The notes: a model not told the origin generated them from the letters alone. Positions 23,543 through 32,038 are shown, numbered from the stretch's first letter. The stretch: 41,182 nt of DNA from Bacteroidota bacterium (GCA_020056225.1 JAGVIE010000052.1:1-41182), one strand, 5' to 3'. Numbers and translations: made by a program.

Positions 23543-24004
23543 TTATAGTAAAACTTTTAGTATCTCATCGACATGACCATCTACTTTGACTTTCGGAAAG
23601 ATGTGAATAATCTTCCCCTGTTCGTCGATGATGAATGTCGTCCTCTCGATGCCCATGTAAGATTTCCCCATAAACGATTTATTCTTCCATACGCCATACG
23701 CTTTGATAACTGCTTTCGACTCATCGCTCAGCAGGGGAAAATTCAAATCGTACTTCTCGGTAAACTTTTGATGCGATTTTACAGCATCGGCACTGATGCC
23801 GAATACAACCGCGCCTTTCTTTTTCACTCGAGCAAGATTGTCGCGGAATGAACATGCTTCTTTCGTGCATCCGGGCGTATCGTCTTTCGGATAGAAATAG
23901 AGAATCACTTTCTTCCCTATAAAGTCGCCCAGAGAAATCTCTTTCCCCTCCGTCGAGAGGAGTGTAAATGAAGGTGCTTTATCGTTTATTCTAAGTGATG
24001 CCAT
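23543..24004 (-). CDS. bcp: Thioredoxin-dependent peroxiredoxin, BCP/PrxQ type
   Basis: A 153-residue bacterioferritin-comigratory-type peroxidase. The peroxidatic Cys46 and resolving Cys51 are in the typical DDTPGCTKEACSFRD motif, followed by VVFGISADAVKSHQKF and the KYDLNFPLLSDE motif. The conserved IERTTFIID strand completes the thioredoxin-like fold. The five-residue Cys spacing implies an intramolecular disulfide reduced by thioredoxin. It sits 27 bases upstream of the 2-Cys peroxiredoxin gene and 75 bases downstream of the third peroxiredoxin gene. Confidence 0.95.
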   Translation of the reverse strand: MASLRINDKAPSFTLLSTEGKEISLGDFIGKKVILYFYPKDDTPGCTKEACSFRDNLARVKKKGAVVFGISADAVKSHQKFTEKYDLNFPLLSDESKAVIKAYGVWKNKSFMGKSYMGIERTTFIIDEQGKIIHIFPKVKVDGHVDEILKVLL

Positions 24005-24079
24005 ATAAATCCATTTTTATGTTATGCATCTTATCAACAGTTAATTGACAATTGAAAATTGATCGTTAATAATTGACCA

Positions 24080-24550
24080 TTAAAATGAAGCCAATGCTTT
24101 GCTAATTTCCTCGTATGGTGGTTCGACTCCGGCATTTTCGGTAACCCACAAGTACTTTACGATACCGGTTTTATCAAGCACAAACACGGCACGCTTGGAT
24201 GTGGTGTAACCTTTCACACCCGCAAAATTTTCATACACGCCACAAAATTTCTTGCTTACCTCCATTGTAAGATCGCTCAGCAACGGAAATGTCAGCTTAT
24301 TAGTATCGGCGAATGCTTTATTTGTAAACGGTCCATCTACACTTATACCTACAACCTGCGCGTTCATGCTGTTAAAGTTCGCCATCGCGTCGCGTAAAGC
24401 ACAAAACTCTTTCGTGCAAACTCCAGTGAATGCGCCGGGGTAGAATGCAAGAATTGTTTTTCGATTCAGGAATTCAGATAAGGTTCGTTCTTTTCTATCT
24501 GTGTCCACCAATTTAAAATCCGGTGCTTTTGCTCCTACAGTAATTGCCAT
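24080..24550 (-). CDS. Peroxiredoxin (AhpE/redoxin-like)
   Basis: A 156-residue thioredoxin-fold peroxidase. The peroxidatic Cys45 and a second Cys50 lie in FYPGAFTGVCTKEFCALRD. VVGISVDGPFTNKAFAD and LTFPLLSDLTMEVSKKF match the redoxin family, as does the RAVFVLDKTGIVKY strand. It resembles AhpE-type or the PGAFTGVC (Prx5-like) proteins rather than BCP. A clear RBS (GGAG, 6 bases before the ATG) supports the start. It is the third peroxiredoxin in a row; msrA lies about 200 bases upstream. Confidence 0.92.
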   Translation of the reverse strand: MAITVGAKAPDFKLVDTDRKERTLSEFLNRKTILAFYPGAFTGVCTKEFCALRDAMANFNSMNAQVVGISVDGPFTNKAFADTNKLTFPLLSDLTMEVSKKFCGVYENFAGVKGYTTSKRAVFVLDKTGIVKYLWVTENAGVEPPYEEISKALASF

Positions 24551-24757
24551 AATATTCTCCTTGTTTGATATGTTTACTTATTCAAATTAATCTGACAGCA
24601 GATCCTCATGTGTCAGTCCATTTATGCCGATTAGATGAATCATTTCGAGAAAAAGATTCCGCTTTTCATAAGAATTTCCGATTAAAAATATGAATTCCCT
24701 TCGTGAAATGCAAAACCATACCTATCGGCAAACTATTGGACTATTATCAGAAAATCT

Positions 24758-25423
24758 TCAATCCTTTTTCAGCTTCGCCTTGAATACTTTTTCGAATTTA
24801 TCCAGCTTGGGTCGAATTACTAACATACAGTAAGGTTTATTTGAATTTTCGTTGTAATAATTCTGATGATAATTTTCAGCTTTATAAAACTCCTTGAAGG
24901 GATTTATCTCCGTTATAACCGGATTCTCGAACGTGTGTTCATCGTTCAATTTCTTTTTATAAGCTTCGGCAAGCTCTTTCTGTGTTTCATTATGATAGAA
25001 GATCGCAGAGCGATACTGCGTTCCGACATCAGCACCCTGCTGATTCATCGTAGTCGGATCATGACTCATCCAGAATGCTTCCAGCAATTCATCATACGAT
25101 ATTTTTTTTGAATCATATGCTATCTGGCATACTTCCGCATGACCGGTTTTACCGGAACAAACATCTTCATACGAGGGATTCTTGGTCTGACCTCCAGAAT
25201 ATCCGGAACTCACCGATACAACACCTTCAAGTTTCTGAAATACAGCTTCAACACACCAGAAACATCCCGCCCCGAAAGTAGCGGTATCGAGCGGAACATT
25301 AGAAGTTAAATTCGTCATTGTTGTTTTTTTCCTGATATTGTTTTGTTTCGATAACAAGACCGTTAAAAATAGAGCTACTGCCAGAATAATAAAAACGGTC
25401 AATATGATAGATTTTTTCATCAT
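24758..25423 (-). CDS. msrA: Peptide-methionine (S)-S-oxide reductase, membrane-anchored or exported
   Basis: Reduces methionine-S-sulfoxide in oxidised proteins. The catalytic motif is GAGCFWCVEAVF, with Cys54 as nucleophile and Cys57 nearby. The family blocks YSGGQTKNPSYEDVCSGKTGHAEV, HDPTTMNQQGADVGTQYRSAIFY and AENYHQNYY are present. Residues 5-24 are a hydrophobic segment followed by KQNNIRKK, so the enzyme is likely anchored facing the periplasm. It has 221 residues. The start has two adjacent ATGs (25423 and 25420) and no clear RBS. It heads a - strand group with three peroxiredoxins. No msrB is seen in the window. Confidence 0.95.
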   Translation of the reverse strand: MMKKSIILTVFIILAVALFLTVLLSKQNNIRKKTTMTNLTSNVPLDTATFGAGCFWCVEAVFQKLEGVVSVSSGYSGGQTKNPSYEDVCSGKTGHAEVCQIAYDSKKISYDELLEAFWMSHDPTTMNQQGADVGTQYRSAIFYHNETQKELAEAYKKKLNDEHTFENPVITEINPFKEFYKAENYHQNYYNENSNKPYCMLVIRPKLDKFEKVFKAKLKKD

Positions 25424-25537
25424 AATTCTTGAAGGAATAAGTTATACTGAGATGAAAACAAGAATTTATGTCAGGAAGTTTCATCTAAACAGAGATCGAA
25501 CATTAAATATAAAATCAGCACCGATCCTGCTATAGCA

Positions 25538-26101
25538 TCAAAGGAATCCTACATGCTCGAATAATATTTTCAATCCAATCCCGATAAGGATTATTCCGCC
25601 AATAATTTCAATCTTGCGGGAAAACAAATATCCCAAATGTTTTCCTAATCCTACTGCTAAAAACGATAGAAGAAATGTCACAAGTCCGATTATGATGACC
25701 GGATAGATGATTGCAATATTCAGAAATGCGAAGCTTACACCGATAGCCAATGCGTCGATGCTCGTGGCTATCGACAGCATCATGAGTAAATAAATACTTA
25801 ACTGCGGAATATCCTTTTCTGTAGATTTTATTTGCAGTGATTCATAAATCATTTTGGATCCGATCAGTACAAGCAACCCGAATACTATCCAATGATCGAC
25901 ACCGACTATCAAGTCCCTCAATCTGCGTCCTGCCGCCCAACCGATTACCGGCATGATTGCCTGAAATATTCCAAAGAATATCCCGATAACAAGTCCATTA
26001 TGAATCTTCAGCGATTTGATAGTGAGTCCGAGACTGATCGCAACAGCGACAGCATCCATCGATAAGCCAAGCGCGATCAATAATATTGTAATTAAGTCCA
26101 T
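25538..26101 (-). CDS. mntP: Putative manganese efflux pump
   Basis: A six-helix membrane protein of 187 residues in the MntP (DUF204) family, which exports Mn2+. Acidic residues in the helices are typical: Asp16 in GLSMDAVAVAISLG and the Asp of TSIDALAIGVSFAF, related as the two halves of an internal repeat. GWAAGRRLRDLI is also characteristic. I see no yybP-ykoY manganese riboswitch in the 675 bases upstream, so regulation is unclear. Manganese handling fits the neighbouring oxidative-stress genes, but they are separated by about 115 bases. Confidence 0.93.
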   Translation of the reverse strand: MDLITILLIALGLSMDAVAVAISLGLTIKSLKIHNGLVIGIFFGIFQAIMPVIGWAAGRRLRDLIVGVDHWIVFGLLVLIGSKMIYESLQIKSTEKDIPQLSIYLLMMLSIATSIDALAIGVSFAFLNIAIIYPVIIIGLVTFLLSFLAVGLGKHLGYLFSRKIEIIGGIILIGIGLKILFEHVGFL

Positions 26102-26192
26102 TTGAAATTGTTAATCCAATTCATTGAATATAGAAGGAAACGATATAACAAACAAGCAATATTCATGGATCTACAGCCAAGCTCTCTGGAAC

Positions 26193-26214
26193 TGTCAGGT
26201 AGAAAGACCTGACA
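26193..26214. repeat. REP-like hairpin (TGTCAGGT/ACCTGACA)
   Basis: TGTCAGGT (26193-26200) pairs with ACCTGACA (26207-26214) and is followed by TCACC. The same family, TGTCAGGTC-4 bases-GACCTGACA-(A/T)CACC, occurs at 31976 and 32806 around the RAYT gene. Confidence 0.75.
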
Positions 26215-26231
26215 TCACCAGCAATGTTGGC

Positions 26232-26379
26232 GGTGTCAGGAGTTTGGTGAGTGTCCGGAAACCCCATAAAACTTGGTAGCCGCAGACTTCATGTCTGCGA
26301 AGTTAAGCCAAGAACGCAATCTGAAGATTGCGGCTACCGGGTTCTCAGACAGTCTCTTTTCTCCTGACACCAACTCCCA
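26232..26379. mobile_element. REP-bounded compound palindromic element, copy 1
   Basis: GGTGTCAGGAG (26232-26242) and CTCCTGACACC (26361-26371) are exact 11-bp inverted ends. Inside, GGTAGCCGCA (26275-26284) pairs with TGCGGCTACC (26329-26338) around two hairpins, GCAGAC/GTCTGC and GCAATCT/AGATTGC, giving a three-way junction. The inner 108 bases (26243-26350) recur at 31778-31885 with about nine differences. The right-hand end TCCTGACACCAACTCCCA matches the DNA at the 3' end of the RAYT gene (32055-32072). This points to mobilisation by that transposase. Confidence 0.75.
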
Positions 26380-26668
26380 CCTAATATTGAGCCATATCAT
26401 TAATAATCATCCAATTATTCAGCGTATTTGTCTTGATTAATGATTCGCACGGTATTATTCAAATTATTCATTTGCTTTTTCTTTTTTAATTGTTACATTT
26501 CATTTTAATAAATGACATAGGTTTTTCAGGCAACATGATAGGGGTATGTTCCTGCAATCTCATAGTCAAAGCAGGGACTCCTAGCTTCGTACCACAATTT
26601 TAATTGCCTCAAATACCAATCGTCTGCAATAACAAGTGATATTAATAGTAAAAATATTTTTAGTGTAA

Positions 26669-26690
26669 TGTCAGGAATTATTTCCTGATA
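26669..26690. repeat. REP-like hairpin (TGTCAGGAA/TTCCTGATA)
   Basis: TGTCAGGAA (26669-26677) pairs with TTCCTGATA (26682-26690, one G-T pair). It is a diverged copy of the hairpin at the RAYT stop codon (32039-32064). Confidence 0.65.
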
Positions 26691-26776
26691 CCACAAAGCA
26701 CTGAACCGACAGTATGGTTAGTTGCGAATCATCTGCAGAGAATATAATACAAACATAATATCTAAGGTGAGTTATA

Positions 26777-27262
26777 ATGTTACACACACAACGAAGAAAT
26801 ATTAGGGGGGAGCAATCCAGAATATTCACAATTAAATCAATAGCAAGCAGAAAGCGCAAGATTGTCGGTCCGCTTTTAATTTCTCTTAATGAGCGAGAAT
26901 GGCAAAAAGCCACCAAAGGAATAAAACTAACTAAACTTAAAGAACCTTCATCTAAACTTTCATTTGATTTTATTAGAATTTTTGGAGGAGGTGGATTGAT
27001 AGTCCCTCAGTTATATCAAAAAAATATGTACCTTGTCATTGATCCCTGCACAGGTACAATATATTATGGAGCTCAAGAGCCAGGTATTGATCCAGGTGCT
27101 ATAAAAATAATTAATCCCAAATGTTTTCCTTTAATCAACCTTAAAACTGGTCAAATTGAATGCTTTGGACACTGTGGTCAATTGGCTAATGGGACGTGTC
27201 AAAGGCTGTGGTGGAAAAGACCATATGGATACAGGGCAATGTGTGCATGCTCAAAAATTTAA
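26777..27262 (+). CDS. Cysteine-rich C-terminus protein, function unknown
   Basis: A 161-residue protein not recognised. The N-terminal 60 residues are basic (QRRNIRGEQSRIF, ASRKRKIVGPLLI). A glycine run (IFGGGGLIVPQ) leads to YLVIDPCTGTIYYGAQEPGI. The last 35 residues hold five cysteines, Cys129-x3-Cys133-x7-Cys141-x14-Cys156-x-Cys158, with Trp-Trp and Arg between them; Cys91 and Cys116 lie before. Such spacing suggests metal binding or disulfides. No signal peptide is evident. The RBS AAGGTGAG is 5 bases before the ATG. It is followed at 228 bases by a 41-residue peptide gene on the same strand. Existence is well supported by the RBS and codon-sized frame. Confidence 0.65.
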   Translation: MLHTQRRNIRGEQSRIFTIKSIASRKRKIVGPLLISLNEREWQKATKGIKLTKLKEPSSKLSFDFIRIFGGGGLIVPQLYQKNMYLVIDPCTGTIYYGAQEPGIDPGAIKIINPKCFPLINLKTGQIECFGHCGQLANGTCQRLWWKRPYGYRAMCACSKI

Positions 27263-27490
27263 AAATGAATACTACAATAAATTGGATTACTTTTATTAAT
27301 CTGGTTTTTACTATGGCATGAATTCATAGGACATCTAAGTATTACAATTTTGATTGAGCATATCGACCAATGACTCCGATGTCTAATTCCCTAATACTTC
27401 TCGATCGTGATGTTCAAGATTGTTCGTAAATTTGAAATAGCAAACATCGTTCGATCAATGATTCCTTTTTACTGTATAGGAGATTATATC

Positions 27491-27616
27491 ATGAAAAACT
27501 TTTTCTTTTCCCTAGTAGCATTGCTCGAAGAATTTATGCAAGAGCTTAGGGGGAAGCTTAGTGAAGAACTGAGGGGTGGAATCATACAGTTCATCGAAAA
27601 TGAAATGCAGGATTAA
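27491..27616 (+). CDS. 41-residue helical peptide, function unknown
   Basis: A short gene encoding MKNFFFSLVALLEEFMQEL and then GKLSEELRGGIIQFIENEMQD. The N-terminal part is hydrophobic and amphipathic; the rest is acidic. An excellent RBS (AGGAGA, 27478-27483, 7 bases before the ATG) supports translation from here rather than from an in-frame ATG at 27407. It sits 28 bases before the beta-helix lipoprotein gene and so is probably in the same operon. No family is recognised. Confidence 0.55.
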   Translation: MKNFFFSLVALLEEFMQELRGKLSEELRGGIIQFIENEMQD

Positions 27617-27644
27617 TTGTCCTAGTTAATGAGGAGAAATAATT

Positions 27645-28985
27645 ATGAAAAAGAATTATCCCAATAATGTGATCGTATTGTTTGTTTCCATGGTCTTTTA
27701 TGCCGTAATCCATGGTTGCTCTCCTCTTTATTCATTTGCGCCAACAGACCAGAGGATCACTTTGGTGTCTCCTATAAACAATCCAATGACGGATGTTGAT
27801 ATCAATCAGGCAATAATACAACTTGGTGGCAATAGGGGTGTAATCTCTCTGACTGGTACATTCATAATAAATCAGCCAATAATAATCGTAAGTAATGTAT
27901 TTTTAATTGGTGAAGGCATTGATAAAACAATATTACAAGCTGATTCCAGATTAACTCAACCCGTTATAACGAATAAAAGCGGTCCACCAGACATAATAGA
28001 TTCAAATATAACAATTGCAAATCTAACGATAATTGGAAACAAGGACGCCTATAGTGGAAAAGGTGATGCCGCCCTTAACAATGATCAACCCTTTGGTATC
28101 TGGTTCACAGCTGGTGAGGGATTGAGGGGGAGATATCCGGTGAAGAATGTAATAATCAAAAGTATTTTCGTTAGGGATATTGCTGAGAAAGGAATAGTAA
28201 TAACCGGTAAAAAAATTATTGTTGATAGTTGTGCTGTATTTAATGTGAACTGGGATGGGATACAATTAACGGGAAGTCACATAACGTTAACTCGTAGTAG
28301 CACTCGACAATGTGGAGACAACGGTGTCGAGATTGAACGGGGAAAACATGTGAGGATTTCCCATTGCTCTTTTAGCCAAGACAGTACTTCGGGACTATTC
28401 ATTAGAGCATCACAGTCCGTTGAAGTTGAAGACTGTATCTCTCAGCATAACGTTTGGCGAGGTTTTTATATTGGAACTTTGGAAAGTACCGAACAATGCA
28501 ATAATATAACACTGCGTCGAGATACTGCAGATTCGAATGGCTATCCGGGAATAGTAATCGAATCAGCCGGAACGGTTGATTTAGTATTTCTGAATAATAA
28601 TGTTGTGAGTAGGAATATCAGCAATCCTATATACGGTAATATGGGTGCAATCCATATTGAACAATTCGTTGCAGGTGGTAGACAGGGTAGGATAAGGCAT
28701 CTAGAGGCAAGGGATAATCGATGTTTCGATAATTTTTCAACCTATCATAATTCAAACTCAGCATTTTTTGTGAAGGGTGCTTCAAGAGTGATTGTGGTTG
28801 GAAATCAATGTTATGACACCCGATCTGCTAAAAAGCAAAAATATGGTTATTATGAAGAGCCTGTAGGGCGTAGTGTACCCGACTGGAATACAATTCAAAA
28901 CAATGATTTTAGTGGGTGTCTATCAAGATCACCTCAGCCGTTAGGTTCACATTCGAGAATGAATCACAATCTTGAACCTAATTGA
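27645..28985 (+). CDS. Right-handed parallel beta-helix lipoprotein
   Basis: A 446-residue surface protein. An N-terminal hydrophobic segment (VIVLFVSMVFYAVIHGC) ends in a lipobox-like IHGC with Cys25. The body is a pectate-lyase/NosD-type beta-helix: recurring short strands such as ITIANLTIIGNKD, VKNVIIKSIFVRDI, IVDSCAVFNVNWDGIQLTGS, VRISHCSFSQDSTSGLFIRAS and VEVEDCISQHNVWRGFYIG. Such proteins bind or cleave polysaccharides. The catalytic residues are not identifiable by eye. RBS GAGGAG lies about 10 bases upstream. It is followed 29 bases later by the T9SS cargo gene at 29015. Confidence 0.8.
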   Translation: MKKNYPNNVIVLFVSMVFYAVIHGCSPLYSFAPTDQRITLVSPINNPMTDVDINQAIIQLGGNRGVISLTGTFIINQPIIIVSNVFLIGEGIDKTILQADSRLTQPVITNKSGPPDIIDSNITIANLTIIGNKDAYSGKGDAALNNDQPFGIWFTAGEGLRGRYPVKNVIIKSIFVRDIAEKGIVITGKKIIVDSCAVFNVNWDGIQLTGSHITLTRSSTRQCGDNGVEIERGKHVRISHCSFSQDSTSGLFIRASQSVEVEDCISQHNVWRGFYIGTLESTEQCNNITLRRDTADSNGYPGIVIESAGTVDLVFLNNNVVSRNISNPIYGNMGAIHIEQFVAGGRQGRIRHLEARDNRCFDNFSTYHNSNSAFFVKGASRVIVVGNQCYDTRSAKKQKYGYYEEPVGRSVPDWNTIQNNDFSGCLSRSPQPLGSHSRMNHNLEPN

Positions 28986-29014
28986 ACGCCTAATATTCAG
29001 AAGGAGATAGTCAT

Positions 29015-31747
29015 ATGAAAAAATCCCTTTTTCTAACACATTTACTAATATTATTTATAACTTATTCATACACTCAAGTATCAATACCAGGCGATTATCA
29101 ATGCTACTCTTGTTCCTTCGACCACATCTCTCCTCTTACCGCACATCAAAGAGATGTGTTAGGGCAACAATTTGTTGTCTTTGGCACGGGAACACTCGAT
29201 ACATTTTACTTTCAGGTCGGGAAAATCAGTTCAGTCAGTCAGCAGGTAAAAATCAGAATCTTTAAATCAATGGTAGGAACACGCTCAGGACCCGGTTTTG
29301 GATCGTACGACGGCGGTACACAGAATTGGGGTTATTATCCCAACGCAAACGATCCCGAAGAGGGTATAACTCCATTCAAGGACATTGCAACAGATACGCA
29401 CTGGGTATCCACAATCAGTGGTTTGACGCCATCGTTTTCACCTCTTGGAAATGAGATTTGGGGATTTGGTGGTTATATTGTAACGCTAATTCCTGATAGT
29501 CTTAACAAGGTTGTTCTCAGTGATCTCGGATTTTCGCCATCGGTGACCGGTGGGGATTCAATTTTCGTAACGATGGAAATTGTTCCTTCGGCCAATCCTG
29601 ATCTTGCCAACGAGTTCATGGTAAGCTGGACTTATTCGAGCATCGTAGCCGTTGATCCAACCGAAATGTGGTTAACGGCAGGCATTTGGAAATTCTACGA
29701 GCATAACGTCGGTACACCGCTCGATGCAAGTGTTCCGGCTGTGAAAGGATGGAGATATATTACCGGAGCGAAGGATGTGGCTCTTCCATACAAGCAATCT
29801 CAACTACCGATCTTCCGATGGTGGTTTGCGATCCATCCCACAGACAACGTGAAACCAAAGATTTATACTGTCACTGATGTTCATAATACATTGAGCACAG
29901 GAAGTCAAACAATCCAATCTGAAATTGTCGATCTCAACGGCACAAATCCTTCATCGGCAGGAGTGAAAAACGCGCGTATAAAGTATGCAAAACAAGGGTC
30001 CGGTGGTGATGAGCATGATGTTGATACTGCTAGCGTATCTATGACTTTTACTGGTCCGGGAAACATTTGGGAAGGCACAATCCCCGGACAAACGCCGGGA
30101 ACCATGGTCTTGTATTGGGTAGAAGCCGCTGATAGTCAGGGATTGTTTGCACGTACGTATCCGATAACCTATCAGGTTCTCAAAATGCAAACGGATTACT
30201 ATGCTTATGATACTTTGTATGATTGGACACCCAAGAATATCAAATCAACTGGTACGGAGATAGAACAATCAGATTTCTTCTATCATGATGGAGGTCAGTT
30301 TGAAGATCAGCCGCCCGTAACAGATAATGGCACCGCGGGACCGTTCTACATCGCTGGTAATCCATTAATTATTTTCGGCGACTCAATGCGTTATGTCTGG
30401 ATTGGTGTGGATGGTGCAATCGCTCTTACGGCATCTCCTACTGACACTCAGCACATAAACATGAACGGATTCTTTGGCTCGCTGTGGAATATACCTCCGG
30501 CTTTTACAGGTGATACCACTAGTTGGATGCCTAAAAATTTCATTGCACCACTTTACATGGATATGAAGCTTGATCCAACTAACATCGGTCATATCTACTA
30601 CAAATGGGACCCCATTAATTTTATCGTCCAGTGGGACTCGATGGAAGTAAGTGAGGATTTACCAGTCTTCTCCAAAGCATCACCGCGTACTCAACCGATG
30701 AGCACCACTCAGCGTGTATCAGCTACATTTCGTGTAATCTTAAATAAAGCAGACGGTAAAATAGAATTTCAGTACGATAATGTTGGGATCGTTTACGAGG
30801 ATTCCGTTATGCACACACTCGTTGGTATCCAAAAAACATCTGACACTACAGAATGGCACTCAACTTCTTGTAATGGTCATCCTACACAATTTAAACCAAG
30901 AGATAATTGGGCAATCAGATTTACACCCACAAAAAGAATCTCAGTTGCTGAGGGGTGGAATATGGTATCCGTATCATATTATTGCGGGGATGAATGTGCT
31001 AAACCCAAACTTTTTCCAACTGCCGTGAGTGATGCATTTATATATGAAGGTAGTTACAAACCTAAAGATATACTAAAAATTGGTGAAGGATTCTGGTTGA
31101 AGTTTAGCAGCGATCAGACCATCCCGATGTACGGTTTTGAAGTTATTCAAGAGTCAATTAAGGTAAAGAGCGGTTGGAATATGATTGGTACCATATCACA
31201 GCCGTTTCCGGTTTCTGCAATTGCTATAGAACCCACGGATATGACAACAAGCGAATTTTTTGGTTACAATGGAACCCAATATGTAACTGCAACCACGTTA
31301 ATGCCGGGGAGTGGCTACTGGCTGAAGGTCAACAAAGATGGCAAATTAATCTTAGACGCTACCCTATTAGCGAGTGTTAATACCAATAGGATTAAAATCG
31401 TACAAACATCTGAGATGCCGCCACCACCACCGGTAGAGATTGGAAATACAACATTATTACCAAGAGAATATAGTCTTGAGTATAATTATCCAAATCCATT
31501 CAATCCGGTAACAACATTAAAATATGGTTTGCCTGTTGCAAGCAATGTGAAGTTGAAGATATATAACACATTGGGTCAGTTAGTGGCTATGTTGGTGGAT
31601 GAAATCCAAGAAGCAGGTTATAAATCGGTTAATTGGAACTCAAGCAACATCGCAAGCGGAGTTTACTTCTATCGCTTAGAGGCAACGAGTCTTTCCAATC
31701 CCAGCAATATTTTTATGCAGGTAAGGAAAATGATAGTTGTGAAGTAA
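29015..31747 (+). CDS. T9SS-exported multidomain surface protein
   Basis: A 910-residue secreted protein. A signal peptide (SLFLTHLLILFITYSYTQ) precedes a beta-rich N-terminal region (ISPLTAHQRDVLGQQF). An immunoglobulin-like segment follows (RIKYAKQGSGGDEHDVD ... YWVEAADSQGLF), then a nidogen/PA14-like region around SMRYVWIGVDGAIALT. The double module RISVAEGWNMVSVSYY ... SGWNMIGTIS ... FFGYNGTQY ... SGYWLKVNKDGKLIL is shared with the protein encoded at 11250-13184. After a Pro-rich linker (PPPPPVEIG) comes the type A sorting domain: NYPNPFNPVTTLKYGL, YNTLGQLVAML, IASGVYFYRLEA. RBS AAGGAGA is 6-7 bases before the ATG. Ligand unknown. Confidence 0.86.
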   Translation: MKKSLFLTHLLILFITYSYTQVSIPGDYQCYSCSFDHISPLTAHQRDVLGQQFVVFGTGTLDTFYFQVGKISSVSQQVKIRIFKSMVGTRSGPGFGSYDGGTQNWGYYPNANDPEEGITPFKDIATDTHWVSTISGLTPSFSPLGNEIWGFGGYIVTLIPDSLNKVVLSDLGFSPSVTGGDSIFVTMEIVPSANPDLANEFMVSWTYSSIVAVDPTEMWLTAGIWKFYEHNVGTPLDASVPAVKGWRYITGAKDVALPYKQSQLPIFRWWFAIHPTDNVKPKIYTVTDVHNTLSTGSQTIQSEIVDLNGTNPSSAGVKNARIKYAKQGSGGDEHDVDTASVSMTFTGPGNIWEGTIPGQTPGTMVLYWVEAADSQGLFARTYPITYQVLKMQTDYYAYDTLYDWTPKNIKSTGTEIEQSDFFYHDGGQFEDQPPVTDNGTAGPFYIAGNPLIIFGDSMRYVWIGVDGAIALTASPTDTQHINMNGFFGSLWNIPPAFTGDTTSWMPKNFIAPLYMDMKLDPTNIGHIYYKWDPINFIVQWDSMEVSEDLPVFSKASPRTQPMSTTQRVSATFRVILNKADGKIEFQYDNVGIVYEDSVMHTLVGIQKTSDTTEWHSTSCNGHPTQFKPRDNWAIRFTPTKRISVAEGWNMVSVSYYCGDECAKPKLFPTAVSDAFIYEGSYKPKDILKIGEGFWLKFSSDQTIPMYGFEVIQESIKVKSGWNMIGTISQPFPVSAIAIEPTDMTTSEFFGYNGTQYVTATTLMPGSGYWLKVNKDGKLILDATLLASVNTNRIKIVQTSEMPPPPPVEIGNTTLLPREYSLEYNYPNPFNPVTTLKYGLPVASNVKLKIYNTLGQLVAMLVDEIQEAGYKSVNWNSSNIASGVYFYRLEATSLSNPSNIFMQVRKMIVVK

Positions 31748-31777
31748 CTTAAATGCGTGGTTGCGTGGTGTCAGAGA

Positions 31778-31885
31778 TTTCGTGAGTGTCCGTAAACCTC
31801 ATAAAACTTGGTAGCCGCAGACTTCATGTCTGCAAAGTTGAGCCAAGAACGCAATCTGAAGATTGGGGCTACCAGATTCTCAAAC
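31778..31885. mobile_element. REP-bounded compound palindromic element, copy 2 (core)
   Basis: Matches 26243-26350 with about nine differences in 108 bases, including the GGTAGCC/GGCTACC stem (31810-31816 with 31867-31873). A GTGTCAG motif lies just before it (31768-31774). It sits 30 bases after the T9SS cargo gene's stop. Confidence 0.75.
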
Positions 31886-31896
31886 ATCCGAGCGTG

Positions 31897-31928
31897 GTGT
31901 CAGTCCCGCTCTGCGGGATTCCTGACAC
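31897..31928. repeat. REP-like hairpin with TCCCGC core
   Basis: GTGTCAG (31897-31903) pairs with CTGACAC (31922-31928) around TCCCGC/GCGGGA. A near-copy (GTGTCGG ... CCGACAC) lies at 32724-32755 on the other side of the RAYT gene. Confidence 0.75.
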
Positions 31929-31975
31929 TGCAAAGCATTAGAGCAATAGTATAGTTTGACTTCACCCTATGTTCA

Positions 31976-31997
31976 TGTCAGGTCACAAGACCTGACA
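31976..31997. repeat. REP-like hairpin (TGTCAGGTC/GACCTGACA)
   Basis: A perfect 9-bp stem with a 4-base loop, followed by TCACC. A shortened copy (GGTC-GGAA-GACC, then TGACAACACC) follows at 32006-32027. Both lie just downstream of the RAYT gene. Confidence 0.8.
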
Positions 31998-32038
31998 TCA
32001 CCAACGGTCGGAAGACCTGACAACACCAAGTACACTGT

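Larger units (their letters stand above)
26102..26776. other. 675-base intergenic region carrying REP-like palindromes
   Basis: The region between mntP (-) and the Cys-rich protein gene (+) holds three REP-like structures described separately (26193-26214, 26232-26379, 26669-26690). Sequence between 26380 and 26668 is AT-rich with no supported gene. The apparent - strand ORF 26671-26916 has a C-terminus made by the REP hairpin and is not considered coding. Confidence 0.6.

Noticed and set aside
25424-26776. Manganese riboswitch (yybP-ykoY) upstream of mntP
   Set aside because: I could not find the conserved core motifs of this riboswitch in the upstream region; only REP-like palindromes are visible there.
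26671-26916. 81-residue ORF on the - strand upstream of the Cys-rich gene
   Set aside because: Its VSGNNS end is generated by the REP hairpin, it overlaps the start of the + strand gene that has a good RBS, and it resembles no family.
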